Made by a program: the position numbers and the translations under genes. 64,000 bases of DNA from Bordetella trematum (lineage in GTDB: Bacteria > Pseudomonadota > Gammaproteobacteria > Burkholderiales > Burkholderiaceae_B). The notes under the pieces are model-generated. The model did not search any database. It worked only from the letters and a program-made list of their open reading frames with translations, and was not told the origin of the DNA. Shown piece by piece: positions 55,175 to 63,804 of the stretch (position 1 is its first letter; each line of letters starts with the position of its first letter). The DNA lies in NCBI RefSeq assembly GCF_900078335.1, contig NZ_FKBR01000046.1, positions 62,001 to 126,000 of the forward strand. Direction: 5' to 3'.

Positions 55175-56338
55175 TCAGCCGCGACGTTGCCCGAAGGCCG
55201 CCAGCGCGGCCTGCAGGTCGGCCTGCAACAGATCGCCATCCTCCAGGCCGATGGCCAGGCGGATCAAGGGCCGGTCGGTGGCGGGACACAAACGCGTCCG
55301 CTGCAACTCGGCCGGATAGAAGGCGGCCAGGCTGTGCACCCCGCCCCAGCTGGCCCCGATGGAGAACTGCGTCAGCGCATCGAAAAAGGCATGGAAAGCG
55401 GCCTCATCGGCCTGCACCAGTTGCAGGGAGAACAGGCAACCCTTGCTGCGGTAGTCGCGCTGCCACAGGGCATGACCGGGGTCGCTGGCCAATGGCGGAT
55501 ACCAGACCCGCTCGACCAGGGGTTGCCGGGCCAGCCAGCTGGCGATGCGATAGGTGCTTTCGCCCTGCGCCTGCAGACGCAGGGGGAAGGTCTCCAGCCC
55601 GCGCAGCACCAGAAAGCAATCGTCCGGGCTGACCTGCAGCCCCAGCGTGCTCTGCGCTTCGCGCAGCACGGCATAGTGCGCCGCATCGGTCGTGGCCACG
55701 CTGCCCATCAGCACATCCGAGTGGCCGCTGAAGAACTTGGTCGCCGCCTCGATGCTGAAATCCACCCCATGATCCAGCGGCCGGAAACCCAGCGGGCTGG
55801 CCCAGGTGTTGTCCATCATGGTCAACACGCCATGGCGGCGCGCCACGGCCGCAATGGCCGGGACATCGCACATCTCCATGGTCAGGCTGCCCGGCGACTC
55901 CAGGCAGATCAGGCGCGTGTTGGGCCGGATCAGTGCCTCGATGTCCGCGCCGGCCTGCGGCGGGTAGTACTCGACCTCCACCCCCAGGTTGACCAGCCAT
56001 TTGTCGGCCAGCGCCGCCAGCGACCCGTAGCTCGCCGCCGACAGCAGCACATGATCGCCCGCCCGCACATAGGCCAGCACCACCATCGTCAGCGCGGCGG
56101 CCCCCGACGGCGTGATGACGCAATGCTGGCCGTTCTCCAGCTCGGCAATGCGGTCTTCCAGCAGGCGGGCCGTCGGCGTGCCCGTCACGCCATAGCTGTA
56201 GCCATCGGGCTGGCGGTGCTTGCGCGCGGCGAAGTCGGCGATCGAATCGAACACCACCGTCGAGCCCCGCCACACGGCGGGTGACAGGCTGGCGTAGGCG
56301 CGTCCGGGCGCGGGAGAAACATCAGGGGAATGAGCCAT
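55175..56338 (-). CDS. Cystathionine beta-lyase-like PLP enzyme (C-S lyase)
   Basis: This 387-residue PLP enzyme of the Cys/Met metabolism family has the catalytic lysine Lys201 in IEAATKFFSGHSD and the cofactor aspartate in MMDNTWASPLG (Asp176). The ESPGSLTMEMCDVPAIA block is typical of cystathionine beta-lyases. In the cofactor-clamp motif the sequence is YGVTGTPT, with Val where MetC usually has Arg (YxR). It heads the transporter/deacylase operon and is divergent from a LysR gene, so a cysteine S-conjugate or similar substrate from the transporter is plausible. A biosynthetic MetC role is less likely from context. Confidence 0.82.
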   Translation of the reverse strand: MAHSPDVSPAPGRAYASLSPAVWRGSTVVFDSIADFAARKHRQPDGYSYGVTGTPTARLLEDRIAELENGQHCVITPSGAAALTMVVLAYVRAGDHVLLSAASYGSLAALADKWLVNLGVEVEYYPPQAGADIEALIRPNTRLICLESPGSLTMEMCDVPAIAAVARRHGVLTMMDNTWASPLGFRPLDHGVDFSIEAATKFFSGHSDVLMGSVATTDAAHYAVLREAQSTLGLQVSPDDCFLVLRGLETFPLRLQAQGESTYRIASWLARQPLVERVWYPPLASDPGHALWQRDYRSKGCLFSLQLVQADEAAFHAFFDALTQFSIGASWGGVHSLAAFYPAELQRTRLCPATDRPLIRLAIGLEDGDLLQADLQAALAAFGQRRG

Positions 56339-56446
56339 CGTGGAAGATCCGTTTCCAGTAGTACAACCGAGATGGCGCAGTCTGGGCCGCGTGGACTATG
56401 ATTTCAACAATCAGAATGACTCAAACTAGAAGCTGGTGTTATAGCT

Positions 56447-57358
56447 ATGGACATGCGCGATATCCAGATCTTCCGCGCCGTGATGCGTGCGGGCACCACC
56501 AGCAAGGCTGCCGTGGTGCTGGATATCTCCCAGCCGGCAGTCAGCCAGGCCATCCGGCGCCTGGAGACCCAATCCGGCCTGCGCCTCTTTGACCGCGTGC
56601 GCAACCGCCTGCTGCCCACCCAGGAGGCCGACGCGCTGCTGGTCGAGGTCGATCGCTGCTTTGCCGGCTTCGAGCAGATCGAACACCGCATCCGCAGCCT
56701 GAAATCCTTCGGCGTGGGCCGCATGGCCATCGGCTCGCTGCCCGCGCTGGGCGTGGGCTTCATGCCGCGCGCGATCGCCGCCTTCAACCCGACCGAGCGA
56801 CGGGTGCAGATGTCTTTCCAGATCCTGAGTTCGCGCGAAGTCATGCAGCAGGTGGTGGCCGGCCAGCTTGACCTGGGCCTGATGGCCGACGAGATCGCCG
56901 TCATGGGGCTGGAACACTCGCTGTTCCTGGAGGTGCCCGGCGTCATCGCCATGACGGCCACGCATCCGCTGGCACACCGCAAGGTGCTGGCCATCGAAGA
57001 ACTGGTCGAACAGCACTTCATCGCCCTGAACCCCGAAGACGCCAGCCGGCGCCGCCTGGAAACCGCGCTCGGCGAGCGCGGCCTGACCCTGCGCGCGGGC
57101 TTCGAGACGCCCTATGCCTTCTCTGTCTGCGAACTGGTGCTGCGCGGCATGGGCATCGGCCTCATCCACCCCATGACGGCCGTGGACTACCTGGCGCGCG
57201 GCCTGGTCATCAAGCGGCTGGACATCGACATCGCCTTCCGCTCGCTGCTCGTCTTCCGCCCCGACCGCTCGCTGTCGCAGAACGCACGCGAACTGCTGCG
57301 CCTGATGCGCATGCAGGCCGACCAGGACTTGCGGCTGATCGAAGGCGCGCTGGGCTGA
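56447..57358 (+). CDS. LysR-family transcriptional regulator
   Basis: This 303-residue LysR protein has the helix-turn-helix IFRAVMRAGTTSKAAVVLDI and SQPAVSQAIRRLETQSGL, then an effector-binding domain. It is divergent from the C-S lyase/transporter operon across about 110 bases that would contain both promoters and the binding site. It is the likely inducer-responsive regulator of that operon. ATG 56453 is an alternative start two codons later. Confidence 0.92.
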   Translation: MDMRDIQIFRAVMRAGTTSKAAVVLDISQPAVSQAIRRLETQSGLRLFDRVRNRLLPTQEADALLVEVDRCFAGFEQIEHRIRSLKSFGVGRMAIGSLPALGVGFMPRAIAAFNPTERRVQMSFQILSSREVMQQVVAGQLDLGLMADEIAVMGLEHSLFLEVPGVIAMTATHPLAHRKVLAIEELVEQHFIALNPEDASRRRLETALGERGLTLRAGFETPYAFSVCELVLRGMGIGLIHPMTAVDYLARGLVIKRLDIDIAFRSLLVFRPDRSLSQNARELLRLMRMQADQDLRLIEGALG

Positions 57359-57373
57359 GGCCCTGCGCGCGCC

Positions 57374-58381
57374 TTAACCCAGCGGACTGCGCCCCACGCC
57401 CTTGATCAGGGCATTGACCCGCTGCGCATAGCCGTCGAAATACTGCTGCACCACCGCCGGATCGCTGACGGGCTGCACCACGGTGCGGCCCTCGGCTTCC
57501 AGGCGTTCGCGGATCTGCGGCTTGGCCAGCGCCTCGCCGATCGCCTCGCGCAGCACCGCCACACGCTCGGGCGGCGAGCCGCGACGCACGAAGTAGCCCC
57601 CGTTGATGCTGTACTGGAAGTCCGGCACGTGGCGCGACGCCGAGATCAGCGGCACGCCCTTCATGGCTGGCGGCAGCGCCGTGGAGAAGCTGGTGAGCAG
57701 CCGCAGCCGCCCCTGGTCGGCCAGGGACGAAAAGGCCGTCTGGTATGGCAGGATCGCGAAATCGACCTCGCCGCCGGCCACACCCTGCAGGGCGGGCGCC
57801 GCCCCCTTGTAGGGAACGTGCAGAAAGGAGGCGCCGATGCGCTTGCCCAGCGCTTCGCCCATGAGGTGATACATCGAATCGATGCCCACGGTGGCGTAGC
57901 TCATGGGCTGGCCCTTGCCTTGCTGCGCCAGCTCCAGAAAGCCGTCGAAGGTCTTGGTCGGCAGATCGCGTCGCACCAGCAGCACGATGTTGGAATCGGT
58001 CACCGGGGCCACCAGCGTGAAATCCCCGGGCCGGTAGCGCGCGGCCGGATTGAGCAGGGGCGTGAGAAACACCTCGTTGAGCGACCCGTGCATGAAGGTG
58101 TAGCCGTCGGCCGGCGCCGACAGGACTTTGTTGGCGCCGATGATGCCGGTCCCGCCGCCATGATTCTCGACCACCACCTGATGCTTCAGGCTCTTGCCGA
58201 TCGACTCGGCGAAGATGCGGGCCGAATTGTCGCTCGCCCCGCCGGCGGGGTAGGGCACCACCAGCGCCAGGGGACGATCGGGATAGGGGCTCGCGGCCTG
58301 AACGGCACGCCAGCCCAGCCCGGGCGTGGCGGCCGCCGCAGCGGCGGCAAGCAGAACATGGCGACGGGAAAGCAGGCTCAT
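57374..58381 (-). CDS. Bug/TctC-family binding protein with Tat-like signal
   Basis: This 335-residue binding protein starts at ATG 58381 with MSLLSRRHVLLAAAAAA, a twin-arginine-like signal peptide, unlike the other two Bug proteins here that use plain Sec signals. The mature part begins SPYPDRPLALVVPYPAGGAS, and GGGTGIIGANKVL marks the ligand loop. It lies 20 bases downstream of the M20 amidohydrolase gene in the same direction. It probably binds an N-acyl or amide carboxylate processed by that enzyme. Confidence 0.9.
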   Translation of the reverse strand: MSLLSRRHVLLAAAAAAATPGLGWRAVQAASPYPDRPLALVVPYPAGGASDNSARIFAESIGKSLKHQVVVENHGGGTGIIGANKVLSAPADGYTFMHGSLNEVFLTPLLNPAARYRPGDFTLVAPVTDSNIVLLVRRDLPTKTFDGFLELAQQGKGQPMSYATVGIDSMYHLMGEALGKRIGASFLHVPYKGAAPALQGVAGGEVDFAILPYQTAFSSLADQGRLRLLTSFSTALPPAMKGVPLISASRHVPDFQYSINGGYFVRRGSPPERVAVLREAIGEALAKPQIRERLEAEGRTVVQPVSDPAVVQQYFDGYAQRVNALIKGVGRSPLG

Positions 58382-58401
58382 GGTTGTCTCCGGTTTTTTT
58401 A

Positions 58402-59598
58402 TCAAACGAGGTAGCTTTGTGCCAGGCTGACCCAGAAAGCCGCCCCGATGGGCAACGCCTTGTCATTGAAGTCGTAGAGCGGGTTGTGGACCATGCAGCC
58501 GCCGTCTTCGCCCACGCCGTTGCCCAGGCGCACATAACTTCCCGGGCAGCGCTCCAGCAGATAGGCGAAATCCTCGCTGCCCATCACGGGCGTGCGCGTC
58601 ACGACGTTGTCCTCGCCCAGCAGCGCCACGGCCACCTCCCGGGCACGCTCGGTCTGCGCCGCATGGTTCACCAGCACGGGATACTTGCGCTCGTAGTGCA
58701 CCTCGGCCTGCAGCTGGTAGCTGCCGGCCTGCGCCTGGACAAAGGCCTGCAAGCGGGCCTGCACCTGCTCGCGCACGGCCGGATCCAGCGTGCGCACCCC
58801 GACCTTGATGTGCGCGGTCTCTGGCACGATGTTGTAGGCCGCGCCGGCCTCGATGGCCCCCACGGTGATCACGGCCGCCTTGAGGGCATCGATCTCGCGG
58901 CTGACGATCGATTGCAGGCCGAGCACGATGCTGGCCGCGGCCTGCATCACGTCGATGCCATGATGCGGCATGGCCCCGTGGGCCGAACGGCCGCGCAGCG
59001 TAATCGTGGCCCGGTCGAAGGAGGCCATCGCCGGCCCGCTGATCACCCCCAGCTGGCCCACCGGCAGACCGGGCGTGTTGTGCAGGGCGTAAACCTCATC
59101 GCAGGGAAAAAGCTCGAACAGGCCTTCCTCCAGCATGCGCAGCGCGCCACCCTCGTTCTCTTCGGCAGGCTGAAAAATCAGGTTCAGCGTGCCCGAGAAC
59201 GCAACGCTCTGCGCCAGGTAGCGGGCCGCGCACAACAGGATGGCCGTATGTCCGTCATGGCCACAGGCGTGCATCTTGCCGGGCACCGTGCTGGCGTATG
59301 GCAGGCCGGTCTTCTCCTGGATGGGCAGCGCATCCATGTCGGCGCGGATGCCCAGCGCCCGCGCGCCGCCGCCCTTGCGCAAGCGCCCTACCACGCCGGT
59401 GCCGGCCAGACCCCGATGCACCTCGTAGCCCCAGCCGGCCAGGCATCGGGCCACCAGCTCACTGCTGCGGACCTCCTCGAAAGCCAATTCAGGATGAGCG
59501 TGGATCTGCCGGCGGATGGCGACGAATTCGGGGGCCAGGGTTTCAAGGGCCGGCAACAAGCCGGCAGCGCAGCGGGGCAAGGAAGCGGAGGTATTCAT
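58402..59598 (-). CDS. M20-family amidohydrolase (hippurate hydrolase/N-acyl amino acid amidohydrolase type)
   Basis: This 398-residue zinc amidohydrolase has the metal/catalytic motifs HACGHDGHTA (Cys112, His114) and QPAEENEGGA (residues 143-151), with the dimerisation domain from about residue 190. Members hydrolyse N-acyl amino acids, hippurate or indole-acetyl amino acids. Start at ATG 59598 or 59607; neither has a strong ribosome-binding site. It is the first gene of a two-gene operon with a Tat-type Bug protein and is divergent from a LysR gene. Confidence 0.9.
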   Translation of the reverse strand: MNTSASLPRCAAGLLPALETLAPEFVAIRRQIHAHPELAFEEVRSSELVARCLAGWGYEVHRGLAGTGVVGRLRKGGGARALGIRADMDALPIQEKTGLPYASTVPGKMHACGHDGHTAILLCAARYLAQSVAFSGTLNLIFQPAEENEGGALRMLEEGLFELFPCDEVYALHNTPGLPVGQLGVISGPAMASFDRATITLRGRSAHGAMPHHGIDVMQAAASIVLGLQSIVSREIDALKAAVITVGAIEAGAAYNIVPETAHIKVGVRTLDPAVREQVQARLQAFVQAQAGSYQLQAEVHYERKYPVLVNHAAQTERAREVAVALLGEDNVVTRTPVMGSEDFAYLLERCPGSYVRLGNGVGEDGGCMVHNPLYDFNDKALPIGAAFWVSLAQSYLV

Positions 59599-59651
59599 GC
59601 GAGCCATTATGGGTAGCCTGTCTGCTGGCATCCATAGCACTTTTATCGGCA

Positions 59652-59676
59652 GATCGTTGTATAAACTGCAACGATC
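59652..59676. promoter_or_regulatory. LysR-type operator in the amidohydrolase-LysR gap
   Basis: GATCGTTG, 9 bases, CAACGATC: perfect 8-bp arms around TATAAACT, lying 28 bases before the LysR ATG and about 45-75 bases before the divergent amidohydrolase. Placement fits an autoregulatory LysR site. Confidence 0.65.
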
Positions 59677-59703
59677 AGCTTCGTCTTCCAGGACGCGACA
59701 CGG

Positions 59704-60612
59704 ATGAAAGACCTGCTCGACCGCAAGCGGGCGCAATGCCTGATCCAGATACTCGAAACGGGCTCGGTGCGCGCAGCGGCCGACGCCCTGGAACTGGACC
59801 CCTCCGTGGTCAGCCGCAGCATCGCGCGGCTTGAGGCCGATCTCGGCCTGAGCCTGCTGGAGCGACGCGGGCGCGGCGTCGTGGTGACCGACGCCGGCCG
59901 CCTGCTGGCGCTGTTCGCACGTCGCCAGCAGGATCTGCACGCCACCTTCCTGGCCGAGGTCAACAGCCTCAAATCGGCCCAGGTCGGGCATGTCGAACTG
60001 GCCTTTGGCGAAGGCTTCGTCGACATCGTCTTCGAGCCCGTGCTGAAGGGCTTCCTGCTTGCGCACCCCGGCGTGACCTACAACCTGCGTGTGGCCGGCA
60101 CCGAAGACACCGTGCGCTATCTGCTGGAAGACGTGGCCCACCTGGGCCTGGTGTTTCAGCCGCCCAACGACGAACGCCTGCATTCGCACTACTCGCGTCT
60201 GGCGCCGATCCGCGCGCATGTCCACAAGGCACACCCGCTCGCACGCCATCGTGGCGCCCTCAAGCTGGCCAATCTGCAGGCCCATGCCGGCGCGGCCATG
60301 GGCGGCGCCTTCGGCGTTCGCAAGCACGTGCAGGCCGCCGAACTGGATGAGCAGGTCAGCCTCAAGCCCATGCTGGAGACCAACTCGTTCAAGGTGCTAT
60401 GGGAGTTTGCCACCCTGGGCCTGGGCTATATCCTGACGCCGCGTTCCGTGCCGCTCAAGGGTGAGCAGGCAACCCACCTGGTCACCCTGCCGCTGGCCAA
60501 TCCGCTGCTGAACAACAGCCGCATCCACCTGCTCACGCGCCGCGGCCGCCCGCTGGCGCCCGTCGTGCTTGCCCTGCAGCAGCACTTCATAGACACCCTG
60601 CCGGCCATCTGA
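59704..60612 (+). CDS. LysR-family transcriptional regulator
   Basis: This 302-residue LysR protein has the helix-turn-helix CLIQILETGSVRAAADALEL and DPSVVSRSIARLEADLGL, with an effector domain after about residue 90. It is divergent from the M20 amidohydrolase/Bug operon and has the 25-bp palindrome in between. It probably activates that operon in response to the amide substrate. Confidence 0.92.
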   Translation: MKDLLDRKRAQCLIQILETGSVRAAADALELDPSVVSRSIARLEADLGLSLLERRGRGVVVTDAGRLLALFARRQQDLHATFLAEVNSLKSAQVGHVELAFGEGFVDIVFEPVLKGFLLAHPGVTYNLRVAGTEDTVRYLLEDVAHLGLVFQPPNDERLHSHYSRLAPIRAHVHKAHPLARHRGALKLANLQAHAGAAMGGAFGVRKHVQAAELDEQVSLKPMLETNSFKVLWEFATLGLGYILTPRSVPLKGEQATHLVTLPLANPLLNNSRIHLLTRRGRPLAPVVLALQQHFIDTLPAI

Positions 60613-60625
60613 GGCCGGCCCCGGC

Positions 60626-61324
60626 CTACAGATAGTCCTTGTAGCGTCGAATGTATTCGCGCGCGCTCTGGTTGAGCTCGCGCACGCAGCGCTCGGCCTC
60701 ATCCTGGTCATTGCGCATCATGGCATCGAGCAGGCCGCGATACTGCTTGATGCCCATTTCGGCACGGCCCGGCAAGAGCGCCACACGCCGCATCGTGACC
60801 TGGGTACGCTCATAGATGCGCTCGATCAGATCGCTCAGGACAGGATTGCCGGCCAGTTCGTTCACGCGGTTGCGAAAACGCGCGATGGTGTCGACATGCG
60901 CCTCGATATCGCCTTCGCGCAGGCTTTCCTCGAACTGCGCGCCAAGCAGCGCCTTGAGCTCGGCGTAATCCTCGGGCCCGGCGTTTTCCATCGCCAGTCG
61001 CACCGACAGGCCGTCCAGGGCTTCACGCACCTGGTAGAGCCGATAGGTGGTTTCCATATCGACCGGCACCACCACCGCGCCCTTGTTGGGCACACGCGCA
61101 ATCAGACCCCGATCCTCAAGCGTGGCCAGCACCTCGCGCGCCTTGGCGCGCGGGATGTCGTAGCTCTGCGCGAGCTCTTCCTCGGGCAGGCGCGAGCCCG
61201 GCAGCAAAGCCTGCGAAGCAATGCGGGTACGCACATCAAGCACCACCGCCTGGGTCGAGGCCATGGGCTTGCGTTCTTTGGCCGGGGCCGGTTGCGGCTT
61301 GGTTTTCTTGGGGGAGGCAGCCAT
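60626..61324 (-). CDS. GntR-family regulator (FCD domain)
   Basis: This 232-residue regulator has a basic, low-complexity N-terminal tail (Lys/Pro/Ala-rich, about residues 1-20), then a GntR winged helix (VLDVRTRIASQALLPGSRLP to IARVPNKGAVVVPVD), then an all-helical FCD effector domain. It is divergent from the GabT-like gene; the gap of about 175 bases holds a TTGT-AC-ACAA palindrome of the FadR-subfamily type. It probably represses the aminotransferase operon until an effector binds. Confidence 0.92.
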   Translation of the reverse strand: MAASPKKTKPQPAPAKERKPMASTQAVVLDVRTRIASQALLPGSRLPEEELAQSYDIPRAKAREVLATLEDRGLIARVPNKGAVVVPVDMETTYRLYQVREALDGLSVRLAMENAGPEDYAELKALLGAQFEESLREGDIEAHVDTIARFRNRVNELAGNPVLSDLIERIYERTQVTMRRVALLPGRAEMGIKQYRGLLDAMMRNDQDEAERCVRELNQSAREYIRRYKDYL

Positions 61325-61387
61325 GTGGATGGGCAGGTCTAGGGGTCGACAAAGGGACGATTGATGATATCAGCAAATCGCGTCCAC

Positions 61388-61437
61388 GATTGTACACAAT
61401 CATGGATATTATTTTGGACTCCATGGTTGACACAATC
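61388..61437. promoter_or_regulatory. GntR-type operators upstream of the gabT-like operon
   Basis: GATTGTACACAATC (61388-61401, perfect 6-bp arms, core TTGTACACAA) is followed 37 bases later by a weaker copy GGTTGACACAATC (61425-61437). The core fits the FadR-subfamily pattern TNGT-N-ACNA. Both lie within an AT-rich promoter region between gntR and the aminotransferase. Confidence 0.65.
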
Positions 61438-61498
61438 AATTTCGAAGGCGCAAGATACGCCGCATTGCATCGCCCTGACTTTTTCCAAGGAGAGTGCC

Positions 61499-62827
61499 TT
61501 GCCTTCCACCATGCCCGCCTCCCTGCCGGGATCTCTGTGCCAGCAGTATCAACAGCAACGCGACCAGTTCGTCGCCCGGGGCGTCGCCAACGGCCCTCCC
61601 ATCTTTGCCCGCCGGGCCAGGGGGGCCGAGGTCGAGGATCTGGATGGCAACGCCTTTCTCGACTTCGCCGGCGGCATCGGGACCCTGAACGTCGGCCATG
61701 CGCATCCCGATGTGGTCGAGGCCGTCAAGCAGCAGGCTGACGCCTTTCTGCACACCTGCTTCAACATCGTGATGTACCCGGGCTACATCGACCTCGCCCG
61801 CGCGCTGGTGCAGCGCGTGCCGGGCGACTGGCCCAAGAAAGTCATGCTGCAGAGCACCGGCTCGGAGGCCGTTGAGAACGCAGTCAAGATCGCGCGCCGG
61901 GCCACCGGCCGCCAGGCCATCGTGGCTTTCGAAGGCGCCTTCCATGGCCGCACCAACATGGCCCTGGCCCTGACCGCCAAGGCTCCCGCCTACAAGACCG
62001 GCTTCGGCCCGCTGGCCAGCGAGGTCTATCGCGCCCCCTTCCCGGTGGTCTACCGCAGCGGCGCCGACGAGAACACCGTCGTAAGTCAGGCCTATGCGCG
62101 CTTCGTCCGCATGGTCGAAACCGAGATCGGCGCCAATCAGGTGGCTGCCGTCATCATCGAACCTCTGCAGGGCGAAGGCGGCTTTCACCCCGTGCCGGCC
62201 CCCTTCATGCGTCAGCTGCGCGAGTTCTGCACCCGTCATGGCATCGTCCTGATCGCCGACGAAATCCAGTCGGGCTTCTGCCGCACCGGGCGCTGGTTCG
62301 CCACCGAGCACAGCGGCGTGGCCGCCGACCTCTACACCCTGGCCAAATCGATGGGCGGCGGCATGCCCATTGCCGCCGTGGTCGGACGCGCCGACCTGAT
62401 GGATGCCCCCGAAGTGGGCGGCCTGGGCGGCACCTACGCCGGCAACCCGCTGGCCTGCGCGGCGGCGTTGGCGGCCATCGGCGTCATGGAGCGCGATGAC
62501 TACGTGGGCCGCGCCCAGGCCCTGGGCCAGCGGCTGGCCGAACGCTTCGAGGCCTGGCAGCGCGACATCCCCATCGTGGGTGATGCGCGCGGTCTGGGCG
62601 CCATGCGCGCCGTGGAGATCGTGACCGACCCCGACACCCTGCAACCCGATGGCGCGGCCACCGCGCGCATCGTGCAACGCGCCTACGAAAACGGCCTGAT
62701 CCTGGTCAAGGCCGGTTTCCACGGCAACGTGCTGCGCTTCCTGGGCCCCTTGAACATGAGCGCCGAACAACTGGAGCGCGGCCTGGACATCCTTGAGCGT
62801 GCCATCCTCGCCGAGGTGCGCGCATGA
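61499..62827 (+). CDS. gabT: 4-aminobutyrate aminotransferase-like (GabT family)
   Basis: This class III aminotransferase has the GabT signatures [30 protein letters not shown] and the PLP lysine Lys283 in [16 protein letters not shown] start at 61499 is chosen because AAGGAG (61487-61492) lies six bases before it; the ATG at 61511 would be too far from this site. That gives 442 residues. The stop overlaps the next ATG (ATGA). The expected reaction is transfer from 4-aminobutyrate or 5-aminovalerate to 2-oxoglutarate; other omega-amino acids are possible. Confidence 0.87.
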   Translation: MPSTMPASLPGSLCQQYQQQRDQFVARGVANGPPIFARRARGAEVEDLDGNAFLDFAGGIGTLNVGHAHPDVVEAVKQQADAFLHTCFNIVMYPGYIDLARALVQRVPGDWPKKVMLQSTGSEAVENAVKIARRATGRQAIVAFEGAFHGRTNMALALTAKAPAYKTGFGPLASEVYRAPFPVVYRSGADENTVVSQAYARFVRMVETEIGANQVAAVIIEPLQGEGGFHPVPAPFMRQLREFCTRHGIVLIADEIQSGFCRTGRWFATEHSGVAADLYTLAKSMGGGMPIAAVVGRADLMDAPEVGGLGGTYAGNPLACAAALAAIGVMERDDYVGRAQALGQRLAERFEAWQRDIPIVGDARGLGAMRAVEIVTDPDTLQPDGAATARIVQRAYENGLILVKAGFHGNVLRFLGPLNMSAEQLERGLDILERAILAEVRA

Positions 62828-63804
62828 ACACCCTGCTCAAGCTGGAAAATGCCCGCAAGGTCGTCGGCCTGTTGGGCAACACCCGCCCCGGCATGAACGT
62901 GCTGGTTCTGTACGACTACTACACCGGGCACAATGTGCAGCCGCTGGCCATCGCCATCGACGAATGCGGGGCCATCCCGCATCTGCTGCAGGTGCCCGGC
63001 AGCCGCCAGCACGGCCGCCCCTTCTCGGACATCGTGGCCGAAGCCATGTGCAGCGCCGATCTGGTCATCGCACTGACGCGCGCCAACGCCGCTCACACCG
63101 AGGCCCGCCAGAAGGCCACGCGCGCCGGCGTCGGCGTGATCGTGCTGCCCGAATCCAACCTGCCCGACTTCTTCCTGGCCAACGGCTGGAACGCCGACTT
63201 CCAGGCCCTGCGCCCCCAGGTGCAAGGCCTGGCCGATGCGCTCACGCGCGCCGACACGGCCCGCGTCACCAGCGCCGCCGGCACCGACATCACCATGAGC
63301 ATTGCCGGACGCCGTGGCCGCGCGCTGCATGGCTTTGCCAATACCGAAGACATCTCGGCCGGCTACTGCCTCGAATCCAGCCTGGCGCCGGTAGAAGGCA
63401 CCGCCGAAGGCGTGATCGTGGTCAACGCGAGCATTCCGGGCGTCTCGCTCATCCGCGACGAGCCGGTGCGCATCATCTATGAACGCGGCATGGCCGTCTC
63501 GATCGAGGGCGGCGCCGAGGCGCGCAAATTCCGCGAGCTGATGGCCAGCTTCGACGATCCGCTGGTCTACAACCTCGGCGAACTGGGCGTGGGCATGAAC
63601 CCCTGCTGCCAGCTCGACGGCACCATGCTCTCCGACGAAAGCGTCTACGGGGCCATCCAGCTTGCGCTGGGCACCAGCGCCTACATCGGCGGCACCGTCA
63701 AGGCCGCCGCCCACTACGACACCATCGTCACCGACGCACAGCTGTGGCTGGACGGCCACCGGGTGCTCGACGGCACCACGCTCAACCTGGAGGCCATGCC
63801 ATGA
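62824..63804 (+). CDS. M29 aminopeptidase/NicX-like metalloprotein
   Basis: This 326-residue protein resembles the M29 aminopeptidase/2,5-dihydroxypyridine dioxygenase (NicX) superfamily in layout: AAGTDITMSIAGR, then GGAEARKFRELMASFDDPLV, NLGELGVGMNP and AAHYDTIVTD, where His and Asp would be metal ligands. Whether it cleaves peptides, opens a ring or does something else cannot be told. It overlaps the GabT-like gene by 4 bases and the next gene by 4 bases, so the three are made together. This makes an omega-amino acid or N-heterocycle pathway likely. Confidence 0.7.
   Translation: MNTLLKLENARKVVGLLGNTRPGMNVLVLYDYYTGHNVQPLAIAIDECGAIPHLLQVPGSRQHGRPFSDIVAEAMCSADLVIALTRANAAHTEARQKATRAGVGVIVLPESNLPDFFLANGWNADFQALRPQVQGLADALTRADTARVTSAAGTDITMSIAGRRGRALHGFANTEDISAGYCLESSLAPVEGTAEGVIVVNASIPGVSLIRDEPVRIIYERGMAVSIEGGAEARKFRELMASFDDPLVYNLGELGVGMNPCCQLDGTMLSDESVYGAIQLALGTSAYIGGTVKAAAHYDTIVTDAQLWLDGHRVLDGTTLNLEAMP

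Noticed and set aside
59608-60327. Extending the M20 amidohydrolase upstream to 641 residues
   Set aside because: The extra part lies antisense to the LysR gene and its operator; family members start near ATG 59598.
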